Shown here: piece by piece, positions 11,238-20,286 of the stretch
Layout: each line of letters begins with the position of its first letter
Numbering within the stretch: the stretch's first letter is position 1
Assembly (NCBI GenBank): GCA_035610835.1
Contig: CM069457.1
Span: 25,166,658-25,230,657 of the forward strand
Length of the DNA stretch: 64,000 bases
Origin: Ophiura sarsii
Taxonomy: Eukaryota > Echinodermata > Ophiuroidea > Amphilepidida > Ophiuridae
Direction of reading: 5' to 3'
Program-made: the position numbers and the translations under genes
Notes under the pieces: generated by a model
What the model saw: the letters and a program-made list of their open reading frames with translations, nothing else
The model's database searches: none
What the model was told of the DNA's origin: nothing

Positions 11238-12213
11238 ATCAGGTGACCATTAAAACTACTGATGGAATCAGTCTGGAATTAGTCAAAGACTTTATTAAAA
11301 TATCTGGGATCCTGGACATCGAGCAGCATGCAAGATATCAAAACAAGGAAGGCACTAGCATGGAAGGTGTGTAATAAGCTCAACAAGATATGGAGATCCA
11401 ACCTACCAAGATCAACAAAAATTAAGCTATTCCAAGCTACAGTAGAAAGCATTCTTCTCTATGGCTCAGAAACATGGACAGTAAAAACTAAAGTTCGAAA
11501 GCTATTGGATGGATGTTACACCAAGCTTCTTAGATCAGCCCTTGATATTAGGCCAACAACAACAAAAAGTTGACTTGCCCTTTCAGGGCCAGAATCTGGG
11601 TCAGACGGTCGGATTTTTCTTTTTTTTTCTTTTTGAAAATTTAAAACTACTAAAAAAAACGTTTTCAAGATGATTTTTTGTTGTTGATTTTTTGTTGTTG
11701 ATTTTTTGTCGTTGATTTTTTGATTTTATTTTTAAACAAGCAGATACTACTAAAAAAACACGTTTTCATCTTTCTTTATTGTTATGTGCTTCTTTCAAAA
11801 AAAATTCAATTTTTAAAAAATAAATAAATAAATAAAATCAAAAAAATAGCGACCCTAGATTTCCGAAAATTTGGGTCGGTCGGAAAGGGTAAGTCAACTT
11901 TGTTTTTTTTGGCCTGGAGTTACACATCACCAACAAAGAACTCTATGGTGATCTTCCTAGAGTAAGTGAACGAATCAAGAAAAGGCTACTACAGTTTGCT
12001 GGACACTGTGTCAGACGTTCTGGGGATGCGATATCAGACCTAGTTCTTTGGAAACCAGTTCATGGCAAAAGAAATGCTGGACGACCGATGTTAAGCTATG
12101 TGGATATTCTATGTCAGGACACTGGACAAACACCTGCTGAGATAAAGACCTGCATGGAAGATAGGCGTGTCTGGAGAGCCATTGTTAATGCCCGACAGAA
12201 GTCGACGGAGTGA
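11238..12213 (+). pseudogene. LINE reverse transcriptase C-terminal fragment, interrupted
   Basis: Remnant of a non-LTR retrotransposon ORF2. The residues read approximately KYLGSW..SMQDIKTRKALAW, then KIKLFQATVESILLYGSETW and KLLDGCYTKLLRSALDI, and after an insertion NKELYGDLPRVSERIKKRL, FAGHCVRRSGD and WKPVHGKRNAGRP..Y.DIL to a stop at 12211-12213. This is the thumb/C-terminal part that follows the catalytic core. The catalytic palm motifs are absent and a frameshift lies just before YLGSW. A 364-bp MITE at 11551-11914 splits the frame. The GAGTGAGTGAG after the stop looks like a LINE 3' tail. It is a dead copy lying in plus orientation in the ZC3H14 intron. Confidence 0.85.
11551..11914. 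mobile_element. Harbinger-like MITE (GGCCAACAAC family) inside the LINE
   Basis: Begins GGCCAACAACAACAAAAAGT and ends TTTGTTTTTTTTGGCC; the next bases inward are TTGACTTGCCCTTTC and GAAAGGGTAAGTCAA. It interrupts the LINE frame between SALDI and the downstream NKELYGD segment. The left flank is TTA; the right flank has diverged. A second copy at 30783-31101 has an intact TTA duplication. The interior is AT-rich with GATTTTTTGTTGTT repeats. Confidence 0.8.
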
Positions 12214-12291
12214 GTGAGTGAACCCAATGAAGGCATTTGTTGTTTATTGTCGCCATGCCATTGTGGGTATCAGCGTGCCTTCTAATCTTAA

Positions 12292-12526
12292 CACACACCC
12301 GCGGAGCAGGCGTCTGCACATGACATTCCAAAATTTCACAAAATGTTTTAAAAATGTCTTCATTATTTAATTACATTACCATATTTGGAATCACCTCAAG
12401 AAATGCATTAAAATATGTACAAACATTCCTAGTATTGGTTCAGTAATCCTTGAGATAGACCTTGAAAGCTGGGAAAGGTTTCTGCAAAATCGGTATATGG
12501 TAAAACGAATAGCCGCATGGGAAATG
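12292..12526. mobile_element. TTAA MITE, CACTTTCCACGCGGC family, copy 1
   Basis: Divergent copy of the 245-bp family that is intact at 43653 and 52630. TTAA lies at 12288-12291 and 12527-12530. Shared internal landmarks are AGGCGTCTGCA, GAAATGCATT, CCTAGTATTGGTT and GGAAAGGTTTCTG. The right end GCCGCATGGGAAATG corresponds to GCCGCGTGGAAAG of the intact copies. Confidence 0.8.
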
Positions 12527-12530
12527 TTAA

Positions 12531-13058
12531 GGACCATGGGCCAAGTAACAAAAATAATGTGTTTCTCGTCCGGACTTTTTTTTAAATCAGTGAGGGCGGC
12601 CCTTACTATTTGTTATATTTGTATTTTTTGTTACTTTTCAGAAGCCAAATTACAAGCTTTTTGAAAGAATTGCTTCGATATTCATCACTATCTATGCCAA
12701 CGAGTGTTTCTCAGGTCTTTTTCATTGAAGTATAGTTGATAATGATGGACACTCACACACAACAAAGACAGGTATAATTTTTGATTTTTTTTTCTCGAAC
12801 TTTTTTTGGAATTTTTTGGAATTTTTGAAAATAACAAATAACAAAAATATTGGCGTGAAACATGTAATGTTTGTTACTTGGCCTTACTATTATATATGTT
12901 CCCAACAAAGTAGTCTTTGTTCTGCCTCTGACACTCAGATTCACCCTTCATCTAAAACACATCTCACTAACCATCAAAAAGGATTTTATGCCTCTGGTTC
13001 ATGTTTGTGGAACAATTGACCGCGTCACATCAGGCATGCCTCATCAATTTTATTCAAT
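12531..13058. other. Intronic sequence, nothing recognised
   Basis: AT-rich sequence with short overlapping ORFs on both strands near 12750-13060. None has a recognisable motif or splice-compatible phase with the ZC3H14 exons. Confidence 0.35.
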
Positions 13059-13062
13059 TTAA

Positions 13063-14095
13063 GTAGGGGTAGCACACTTAGCACATTTTAAGGAAAACCA
13101 GTTACTCATTTTTACTGTGTATATTCTCTATGGGGTTTTACATAGAGCCACTGCAGGTAAGAAAATCTAAAAGGGTGCTGTTCAATGAAGTGTCACATGA
13201 AAGTCTTTGGTCAAAATTGTGTTTGTCAACATGCAATGGGAACTTGAATATTGTCCGCATTTTTCTGACAATGTTCAAAATTTGCATATCACTGGGGAGG
13301 CGGAGCTATGGACATTTAAATATTTCAAACCTTCAACTTTTATAAATGCTGTTCAAGAATACACTGTGAACACTAGAATTGAGAAAGCGCAAGTCAAGTA
13401 CTCAATTTTTGCAATTTACCCTTTTAACAAATTTTGTTTCCTTTTCGAGATAATTCAAATATGCATATTTAATGAGCGAAATAAGCTCATTTGCATATTA
13501 CCAAATATGGTTAAAAGACAATTTTGAAGCATTTTCTCTATTTTTTTTAACAATCTCAAGTGATTAAATGCACAAACAGGTCTTTTGAAAGTTATTTTGA
13601 CTCAAGATTCTGAAAATGAGTCATAATTTACAGTAAATTGATTAATTTTAATCATTTCTATGAAGCCCATACATTAACTTGTACTTAGTCATTTTTCGGG
13701 CTTGCGGATAGGCGTTTTTGGCCAAATATGCCATTTTCGACAACACTTTTTACGAAAATTAGCCATTTCTAAGGATTGCAATTTTCATTTCTTGTTTATA
13801 TGTAATAGACTCTAAAAGAAAATCCAAAAAATAGGTCTCCAACTCATCTACTTTTTCTTTAATTTGATTTCAAAATGCCTTTTCATTTCAGATCAGGTTA
13901 TAAAGCCTATTTTCTGACGATTTCCCATAGAAAATAACCACGATTTGACAAACCCTATTTTTACGATAATTTCACTTTGCATCGACCAATCTCGATCATT
14001 TAACCACCAATCTTTTTCTCTTTACAAGATCAATCCAGTTAACATAAAATGAATAAGCTTCTAAACAATTAAAAAAATAGTGTGCTAGCCCTAAT
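13063..14095. mobile_element. TTAA-flanked non-autonomous element (1.03 kb)
   Basis: TTAA at 13059-13062 and 14096-14099 flanks termini GTAGGGGTAGCACACT (left) and AGTGTGCTAGCCCTAAT (right, inverted), a roughly 17-bp imperfect TIR. The interior is AT-rich with TATGCATATTTAATG / TTTGCATATTACC stretches. The ORFs inside (71 and 106 codons, overlapping in different frames) have no recognised domain. Confidence 0.7.
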
Positions 14096-14174
14096 TTAAG
14101 GATATATGTTAAAACTCACTTATTCCACCATCATAGTGCAAGTGATGTTTAACACTGTTTTTAATGTTATGTTC

Positions 14175-14260
14175 TTATTTTGTTAAGTGCTGTGACACCA
14201 TTGTATAATGTGTAAGAGCACCATATAAATGCTCATTGTTTATGTTTATGTTTATGTTGC
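14175..14260 (+). mobile_element. Possible LINE/SINE 3' tail
   Basis: GTGTAAGAGCACCATATAAATGC followed by TCATTG and three TTTATG repeats resembles the 3' terminus of CR1/L2-like retroposons, which end in AGCGC.ATATAAATGC plus a short microsatellite. Only the tail is recognisable. Confidence 0.4.
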
Positions 14261-14467
14261 AAGTATGATAAATACCGCTACAATTCAACACTTCTGACAA
14301 TCGATAACAGCCCAGTTCTTTTGTAGCAAAAACGGGACCAAAATGTAACCTAAAAAATCTCCCAAAGGTCCAAATTAAAGTTATTATTGGATGATCAAAT
14401 TCAAAATTATAATCTTGGACACATTTTTTTAACAACCTGTATTATTGAAGAAGTAGTTGGTACTGAC

Positions 14468-14874
14468 CTTCTAATGTGTATTGTCCCGTCACTGACATAG
14501 GTTCAAAGTCGCCTGCCATTGTTACCGACGAGGACGGGGGACTGAACACTGGCGCCGGCTGCTGTTGGGTCGGACTGAGCTGACTCTGAACATACACATA
14601 CTCTGTTTCCACTGCGGACACAGCCAATGTGTCATGATACGAGGCAACGACCGGTAGGTACTCCGTTTCTAGTTGTGGCTCCATAGAGCTGTTCTCTATT
14701 GTCCTTGTGATGTCCATGCGCGGTGCAACGCGGGCAGCCGCTTTATGGGCATTTCGTGCCTTCTGCTTCTTGACCGGTTGTTTGCGGCCTTGCTGCTGCT
14801 GTTGGTCAGCCAGACCATCTAGAGTCACTATAAACCTGGGGCTTACAGGCCTTGTTGGAGTTGGAGGTTTCTCC
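14468..14874 (-). CDS. ZC3H14: ZC3H14-like gene, exon e (FIVTLDG exon)
   Basis: The most downstream exon of the gene in this window. Reading on the minus strand it starts EKPPTPTRPVSPRFIVTLDG, matching the conserved (S)PKFIVTLDG stretch of vertebrate ZC3H14. It continues through a Gln run and a basic segment (KKQKARNAHKAAARVAPR) to a Pro/Ser/Gln-rich end, ...QYTLEG. The acceptor is a pyrimidine-rich CTTTCTCC..CATTTAG; the donor is AAG|GTCAGT at 14467-14462. Incoming phase (one base completing a codon) matches exon d. The acceptor region is tandemly copied upstream, so an alternative start at 14955 would add 27 in-frame residues. ZC3H14 binds poly(A) through CCCH fingers that are not in this window and must lie before position 1. 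That next intron is longer than 14 kb. Confidence 0.88.
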
Positions 14875-15065
14875 CTAAATGATATGGAGAAAGCAAAGAT
14901 ATGAGGGGTCATTATAAACCCAGGGTTTACAGGCCTTTGAATTGGTGGTTTCTCCCTAAATGATATGGAGAAAGCAAAGATATGAGTGGTCACAATTAAC
15001 CTGAGGTTTACAGGCCTTGGAGTTGGGGTTTCCTCCTAAATGATATGGGGAAAGCAGAGATATGA
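14820..15065. repeat. Tandem repeat duplicating an intron-exon junction
   Basis: Three copies of an 80-81 bp unit. Each contains, on the minus strand, the pyrimidine tract, the ATTTAG acceptor and the first codons of ZC3H14 exon e (RPV..P..FI-type residues). Acceptors fall before 14874, 14955 and 15035. The first two are 81 nt apart and share phase. The third is 80 nt from the second, and using it would shift frame into a TAA. Confidence 0.85.
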
Positions 15066-15357
15066 GGGGTCATAATAAACCTGGGAAATATTGAACAAAT
15101 CAAAGTAGATAAAAAAAATGATGAAACTTAAAACAAACATAATTAATTACCAGTAAAATGTATGGCTCTATTATACTATAGTTTGAAAATAATGAATTTT
15201 GAGTATGATTTGTGATTTCATATTTTATTTGCTTAGCGTTTTTATATTTATTTATCTTTGTTGTTTTTTCCCTTCATTCCAACTTATTTTCAAATTACCA
15301 TAAGTTATGTACACCTTATTAAATAAAGTTTAGAGAGCCATGGATTTTTGTAAATAC
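14875..15357 (-). other. ZC3H14 intron between exons d and e
   Basis: A 483-bp intron on the minus strand. Donor AAG|GTATTTAC lies at the exon d end and acceptor TTTAG at 14876-14875. It contains the two upstream junction-repeat copies and otherwise AT-rich DNA. Confidence 0.8.
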
Positions 15358-15559
15358 CTTTTAACCACCACATGTTTATCAACCACAACTGGCTTGGAAT
15401 CAATCACCATGGCAACCTCCGACTCTTGACTATTTTGGGCGTATACCATCTCCTGATTGGAGACATCTACAGCTCTCCTCGTTAAGTTAGGACGCCCTCT
15501 GGAGACTCCGGGTTTTTCCACAAAAATGTGACGCGAGTCTGCAGTTTCCATGTCTTCCT
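15358..15559 (-). CDS. ZC3H14: ZC3H14-like gene, exon d (ADSRHIFVEKP exon)
   Basis: A 202-bp exon. Acceptor AACTACAG precedes 15559 and the donor is AAG|GTATTTAC after 15358. It encodes EDMETADSRHIFVEKPGVS, then SNQEMVYAQNSQESEVAMV and ends KHVVVKR. The MET.ADSRHIFVEKP segment aligns with the ADTRSFILKKP region of vertebrate ZC3H14, with later SN/QES similarity. Phase: two bases complete the codon begun in exon c (G|AG, Glu), and it ends two bases into a codon completed by exon e (AG|G, Arg). No domain of known fold; a linker segment between the N-terminal PWI-like region and the zinc fingers. Confidence 0.88.
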
Positions 15560-15639
15560 CTGTAGTTTAAATGAATAATGATGAGATTAATGACCTGATT
15601 TTTGCCAATTTTAGCCCTTTTTATGGACTTTCCTTTTGC

Positions 15640-15710
15640 AGACAATCAATCAATTCAGTTCATATATTCTTATTAGAAAGCAGACAACTAAAATGTGTGG
15701 CGAGCATTGT

Positions 15711-15744
<34 letters not shown>

Positions 15745-15805
15745 TCAGTCCATACACTCTTATTAAAAACAGATACCTAAAATGTGTGGAGTACATTAAA
15801 AATGT
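15640..15805. repeat. CAAT microsatellite within a short tandem duplication
   Basis: A CAAT run at about 15712-15744 lies between two copies of an AATCAATTCAGTYCATAYA..TTATTA..AAATGTGTGG segment of about 90 bp. It looks like slippage plus local duplication. Confidence 0.75.
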
Positions 15806-16148
15806 GTTAACCGCACTCCGTTTGTTTGTCATTATATATATGCACACAACACAGGCTTTGTTTGTATTTTTACCATGGGTATTACAAAACTTGCTAATAT
15901 GTGATACAATCTGTGAACACCCGCCACATGGTGGGATTTTTTATGTTGGAGATATTTATATCATAAGTAAGCTGAAACTGTGCTGATTACAGAACTCTTT
16001 CGATCATTTTTCTATGATCACTAAAAAAAAGGTTATGAGTGAATGATGATTGTGATGTCATAAAAAGCTACAAAACAAGAAATCATGAAAACAGGCCCAA
16101 CAAGATACATACATTGCCAAATAGGTTCATAAGGATCGTTGAGTAGAA

Positions 16149-16342
16149 TATTTATGAAAGGTTCATTGTACTGATCCAATAATGTGTACTCACGTGTACG
16201 TTTCGGATACGTCTGTATCCTTTGTCAACACTTGTGGTAGTGACGATCTTGACGACTCTTGGAGGAGTTGCCAGTTGATTTATCATCAGGGGATTTTTTT
16301 CCCGATGATAAAAGATCATCGAAAACGTGCGTGAGAAAGTAC
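16149..16342 (+). repeat. Penelope-like element left inverted repeat
   Basis: Runs from TATTTATGAAAGGTTCATTG to GCGTGAGAAAGTAC and is the reverse complement of 18344-18537 with very few mismatches (for example TTGACGACTC here against the complement of GAGTTGTCAA). It contains a local hairpin around CCCGATGATAAAAGATCATCG. Confidence 0.92.
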
Positions 16343-16352
16343 ACGTGCGTGA

Positions 16353-18461
16353 CAAAGTACCCAACTCAAAAAGTGGGTGGTGAATCTTTCAAAATATAAG
16401 TTGAATAAAGATCAAACGAGTGTGCTAGCAAAAGGACTAAATTATGCTGTCTCGCCAACCGATGTATGCGCGGAGGATTTTGTAATCGCGACAGAAGTAG
16501 CCTGCCGGAAATTACCTCCAGCTGATAGTGCTCAATTACGTGCTAAAGTAGCGAGTATCCTGAAGTCGTCTAAACCACCGGAGAATAATGTTACGAAAGG
16601 TGAAAGAAAAGCGATAAACAGTCTCAAAAAGGAGAAAACAATCATCATCCTTCCAGCTGACAAAGGCAAAGCAACATGTGTGTTGGATGTAAGTACCTAC
16701 GAGGAGAAAGTGTCTTCCATGCTAGCGGATAAAAAAACGTACGAAGAGCTCAAAAAAGACCCAACAGCCAAGTACAAACGCAAGCTGATCAGCATTCTAT
16801 CTCGTCTCAAGAAGGAAAAAAAGATCTCCGAGTACAAGTACAAACAGCTGTACCCTACTGCTGAAAATGTTCCACGTCTCTACTGCACTCCCAAAATCCA
16901 TAAAATAAACACGCCACTACGCCCAATAGTAGACTACACCAGTTCCATAGGCTACAGTGTTTCACGATGGTTAGCGGACATCCTTGGAGAATTGGTAGGG
17001 AAAACAGACCACCATGTAAAGAATTCGCAGCATCTGGCGACGGAGTTAGCAGACATAGTAATTGAGGTGGGGGACATTCTAAATTCCCACGACGTCATCA
17101 GCCTATTTACCAACACACCAATTGATCAAGTCCTGGAAATAGTGAAAAGCAGACTGGCGAAAGAAGATGTCCTCAAACGATACAACAAACAGGAAGGTTT
17201 CAATTTAACATGCGACGATGTGGTTGAGCTGCTACACTTCATCCTCACAACTACCTACTTCACCTTTAGATCTAAGATCTACCGTCAACTCTTCGGCACA
17301 GCGATGGGCAGTCCAGTCTCCCCCATAGCCGCCAACATATTTATGGAACATTTGGAGCAACAGGCCATCGCTACAGCCCCCATAGAGTGTAAATCCAAGT
17401 TATGGCTCAGGTATGTGGATGACATTCTGGAAGTTGTCAAAGAAGACTGCATCGACCAACTCACAGAGCACATCAATCAAGTCGACAAATCTGAGTCTAT
17501 CAAGTTCACATATGAACAAGAGGTGGAAGGTAAAATTCCGTTTCTGGACACACTCATTGTGAGAAAGGACGACGGGACAGTCAAGTTATTGGTGTACAGA
17601 AAGCCGACACACACGGACCAATACCTGAACTACAACTCCCACCACCCTCTTCACCAAAAACTTGGAGTAATTAGAACTCTTTACGACAGAAAAGATAAGG
17701 TCATAACAGAAGAAGCGGACAAGAAAGAGGAGGAGAAAAAGGTAGAAGACGCTCTCCAGCTATGTGGCTATCCATCTTGGTCTTTCGACAAAGTTAAAAA
17801 ACAAATGGCTACACCCAAAGCTACGAAAAAGACAACCAACAAGACAGATGATACTAGGAACTGCGGATTTGTTGTCCTGCCTTATGTCAAAGGTGTTTCC
17901 GAACGTGTTGCTAGAACAATGAAATCCTACAATATCTCCACAGCCATGAAACCACACTGCACAATTCGCAATCAGCTGGTCCATCCCAAAGACAAACGAG
18001 ACCCGCACAATATATCGGATGCTATTTACGACATTCCATGCAAGAATTGTGACAAAAGCTACATCGGCGAAACAGGGAGACAGTTTGGCACACGACTAGG
18101 TGAACACAAAAAAGAGGCAGAGAAAGCTAACAGCACAACGGTCACCAGAGCAGGGAGAAAGGCATCACTCACCACAGTCAACAAGTCGGCCATCACAGAC
18201 CATGTTGTGGACTTAAACCATGTCATCGGGTGGGATGAGGCGAAGGTGATAGGTACGGAGCAGGACAGATACAAGAGATGGATACGCGAGGCTATAGAGA
18301 TCAGAAAGCGAGGGGCCTCAACAATGAATCGAGACGAGGGGCAGTACTTTCTCACGCACGTTTTCGATGATCTTTTATCATCGGGAAAAAAATCCCCTGA
18401 TGATAAATCAACTGGCAACTCCTCCAAGAGTTGTCAAGATCGTCACTACCACAAGTGTTGA
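16353..18461 (+). CDS. Penelope-like reverse transcriptase / GIY-YIG endonuclease
   Basis: One open frame of about 702 codons, open from 16353. No in-frame ATG lies near the start (the first codons include GTG GTG at 16377), so the initiator is missing, spliced in or non-AUG. Residue numbers count from 16377. The N-terminal part has the family motif IILPADKGKATCVLD (about 97-111). RT follows with PRLYCTPKIHK, LRPIVDYTSSIGYSVS, GTAMGSPVSPIAANIFMEHL and the catalytic YVDD at 346-349. The C-terminal endonuclease shows AIYDIPCKNC (about 549) and YIGETGRQFGTRLGEHKKE (from 562), with a conserved final Arg/His pattern. RT copies element RNA at a chromosomal 3'-OH, and the GIY-YIG domain nicks the target. 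No stop or frameshift interrupts it, so the protein may be functional. The last 40 codons are read through the right inverted repeat. Confidence 0.93.
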   Translation, partial: QSTQLKKWVVNLSKYKLNKDQTSVLAKGLNYAVSPTDVCAEDFVIATEVACRKLPPADSAQLRAKVASILKSSKPPENNVTKGERKAINSLKKEKTIIILPADKGKATCVLDVSTYEEKVSSMLADKKTYEELKKDPTAKYKRKLISILSRLKKEKKISEYKYKQLYPTAENVPRLYCTPKIHKINTPLRPIVDYTSSIGYSVSRWLADILGELVGKTDHHVKNSQHLATELADIVIEVGDILNSHDVISLFTNTPIDQVLEIVKSRLAKEDVLKRYNKQEGFNLTCDDVVELLHFILTTTYFTFRSKIYRQLFGTAMGSPVSPIAANIFMEHLEQQAIATAPIECKSKLWLRYVDDILEVVKEDCIDQLTEHINQVDKSESIKFTYEQEVEGKIPFLDTLIVRKDDGTVKLLVYRKPTHTDQYLNYNSHHPLHQKLGVIRTLYDRKDKVITEEADKKEEEKKVEDALQLCGYPSWSFDKVKKQMATPKATKKTTNKTDDTRNCGFVVLPYVKGVSERVARTMKSYNISTAMKPHCTIRNQLVHPKDKRDPHNISDAIYDIPCKNCDKSYIGETGRQFGTRLGEHKKEAEKANSTTVTRAGRKASLTTVNKSAITDHVVDLNHVIGWDEAKVIGTEQDRYKRWIREAIEIRKRGASTMNRDEGQYFLTHVFDDLLSSGKKSPDDKSTGNSSKSCQDRHYHKC

Positions 18462-18537
18462 CAAAGGATACAGACGTATCCGAAACGTACACGTGAGTAC
18501 ACATTATTGGATCAGTACAATGAACCTTTCATAAATA
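18344..18537 (+). repeat. Penelope-like element right inverted repeat
   Basis: Inverted partner of 16149-16342. It begins GTACTTTCTCACGCACG and ends CCTTTCATAAATA, overlaps the ORF 3' end and the stop at 18459-18461, and contains the hammerhead-like fold at 18459-18486. Confidence 0.92.
18459..18502 (+). ncRNA. Hammerhead-ribozyme-like motif of the Penelope-like element
   Basis: TTGACAAA is followed by a perfect 6-bp hairpin GGATAC-AGAC-GTATCC (18466-18481), then GAAAC (18482-18486), then GTAC...GTAC able to pair. The order (CUGANGA-like box, stem II, GAAA box, stem III) is that of type I hammerheads known in Penelope-like elements. The conserved CUGANGA box reads UUGACAA, so two core positions differ and self-cleavage is doubtful. 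The complementary arm (16186-16228) carries the same hairpin on the other strand. Confidence 0.45.
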
Positions 18538-18820
18538 AGATACATACAGTATAAGTTAAAAGTTTAACGGGTTCGCCGTCGGACGAGTTTTAATCTGATA
18601 CCCGTCGTAAAAGCCTATCTCACAATTTTATACATACAGTAGTTCAATAGAATAACATTATAAGGTTTATTAGACAAAGTAACTTTTTAAAGATGAAATT
18701 TCATTTAAAATGATGACTCAAAGTATAAGAAATTAATTTTCTAAAAAAATCGTTAAAAAAAAAAATCCCTAGTTCACATTTTGTGACATCCAACGGGTTT
18801 TCACAGATCGCATCAGATAT

Positions 18821-19252
18821 ATATATATGCTTTTAATTGTTTGAAATTATATACAAAATATAAATAAAAGAGAGTTAAGTACACACAGAATTGTACATTT
18901 TGTTTAATTCTGTCATGTATGAATTAATTAATTAGGTTAAATACATGTACAGGTGTATGTTTTGTTTATCGAAATATTTAAAAAAAATCAATGCACTTGC
19001 GCTAAGTTTGATATGCTCGCAATAGCACTCCCCTTCCATAACTGTGCCATTATTTACACATCAACATCAGCACACGTGCATAGAATTTTCTCACTTTGAT
19101 CAACAAGATGATTTCCTTTTCATTTCACCAACTTCAAAATTGCTTTTACCGAACAACATGCCCGCTTAGATGTGACTGGTCATATAATGTAAAAACTTTC
19201 ACCAGTTCTGACAAAAATCAATTTAAAAAAGATTATTCTGTTTGTAACAAAC
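18821..19252. other. Intronic sequence, nothing recognised
   Basis: AT-rich intron 5' to family X copy 2 on the ZC3H14 strand. No repeat or coding signal was recognised. Confidence 0.4.
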
Positions 19253-19683
19253 CTTGATCTTCGTCATCAGCGTAATATTCTTCCATTTTCACGTTTCCCT
19301 GCTCCACCGTCATAAACTCCTGCGTATCAAAATCTCTCTCCGCCACCTCGCGCAAACGTGACCTTGACACCAGACCAGCCTTTGGCATCTCTTTCCTGCG
19401 CATTGTACTGTACACTGCCACACCTCTAGTTTGTTGCCGGACTTGACTAACTGGCGGTGGTGGTTGGCGTCTTGCGGAAGAGATTGATTCAGTTTGTTGC
19501 CGGACTTGACTAGCTGGTGGTGGTGGTTGGCGTCTTGTAGAAGAGGTTGAATCAGTTGGTTGCCGGACTTGACTAGCTGGTTGTGGTGGTTGGCGTCTTG
19601 CGGTAGAGGTTGATTCTGACGCTTGGTGGACTGCGCGCACAAGTAGGGTCTTGTTAGCACTGGATGCTGAGGAGCTTGCAGAT
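19253..19683 (-). CDS. ZC3H14: ZC3H14-like gene, exon c (Arg/Gln/Pro repeat exon)
   Basis: A 431-bp exon. Acceptor CACCTTTACAG precedes 19683; donor AAG|GTTTGT follows 19253. It encodes a Ser/Ala-rich start (SASSSASSANKTLL), three 21-residue repeats of the type ARRQPPPPASQVRQQTESIS, then MRRKEMPKAGLVSRSRL and an acidic end, MEEYYADDEDQ. The terminal YYADDEDQEEDME (joined to exon d) resembles the QDYYDMES region of vertebrate ZC3H14. The Pro/Gln repeats appear lineage-specific. Phase: its first base completes the Arg codon from exon b; its last base starts the codon completed in exon d. The region is probably disordered. Confidence 0.87.
19446..19625 (-). repeat. 63-bp coding tandem repeat in exon c
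   Basis: Three in-frame copies of a 63-bp unit, on the plus strand GCCGGACTTGACTAGCTGGT then GGTGGTGGTTGGCGTCTTG. They encode 21 residues each of an Arg-Arg-Gln-Pro-rich, Ser/Thr-rich repeat. Copies differ by scattered changes, several of them synonymous. Confidence 0.85.
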
Positions 19684-19689
19684 CTGTAA

Positions 19690-20130
19690 AGGTGATGTTT
19701 AATTAAAGTGGTTGCTTATATTTTATATTAGAAAGTCGGAGTTCCTTAATAGTATACTCTATCACTGTATGTCTTCAATGGAGACTTTTAAAGAATGACC
19801 CATGGATGTTTAATTAAAGTGATCTAATATTTTATATTAGAAAGTTGGAGTTCCTTAATAGTATCACTGTATGTCTTCAATGGAGACTTTTAAAGAATGA
19901 CCCATAGATGTTTAATTAAAGTGATTGCTAATATTTTATATTAGAAAGTTGAAGTTCCTTTAGTTTACTCTACCACTGTATGTCTTCAATGGAGACTTTT
20001 AAAGAATGACCCATATAGATGTTTAATTAAAGTGATTGCTAATATTTTATACTAGAAAGTCGAAACGCCTTTAGTTTACTCTACCACTGTATGTCTTCAA
20101 TGGAAACTTTTAAAGAATGACCCATAGACT
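19690..20130. repeat. About 105-115 bp intronic tandem repeat, four copies
   Basis: Unit begins GTTTAATTAAAGTG and contains ATTTTATATTAGAAAGT, CACTGTATGTCTTCAATGG and ACTTTTAAAGAATGACCCAT. Copies start near 19697, 19807, 19909 and 20020. The array lies immediately upstream of the exon c acceptor. Confidence 0.9.
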
Positions 20131-20286
20131 AACACAGTGAGGAATACAAATGGTAGGGTATTCTAAATCTGAAAATAAACTGTAATGCCCCCCTGTCCCC
20201 CCCCCCCCCCCCCCCACAAAAAAATGGACAATGATTCTCGACGCACCCCTGAAAGTAAACAACAATGCAGTACAAAGGATTCCTAA

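Larger units (their letters stand above)
16114..18536 (+). mobile_element. Penelope-like retroelement with inverted terminal repeats
   Basis: A structurally complete-looking Penelope-like element. A 12-bp direct repeat, AAGATACATACA, lies at 16102-16113 and 18537-18548, the likely target duplication. Two 194-bp inverted repeats (16149-16342 and 18344-18537) differ by very few bases and enclose the RT/GIY-YIG ORF; the right arm overlaps the ORF's 3' end. Inverted rather than direct terminal repeats are known for Penelope-like elements, which integrate by target-primed reverse transcription. The high arm identity suggests a fairly recent insertion. It sits in the ZC3H14 intron between exons c and d, antisense to that gene. 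Confidence 0.88.
15897..18820. mobile_element. TIR element family X, copy 2, hosting the Penelope-like element
   Basis: Ends ATATGTGATACAATCTGTGA (left) and TCACAGATCGCATCAGATAT (right), a diverged version of the perfect TIR of copy 1 at 4427-5930 and in the opposite orientation. The left part 15897-16085 and right part 18640-18820 are collinear with copy 1. The middle is taken up by the Penelope-like element and about 90 bp of extra sequence (18549-18640). The target is therefore identifiable from copy 1. Confidence 0.7.

Noticed and set aside
18396..18410. CCCCTGATGATAAATC as a hammerhead CTGATGA box
   Set aside because: No stem II plus GAAA follows at the right distance; the candidate with proper order begins at 18459 instead.
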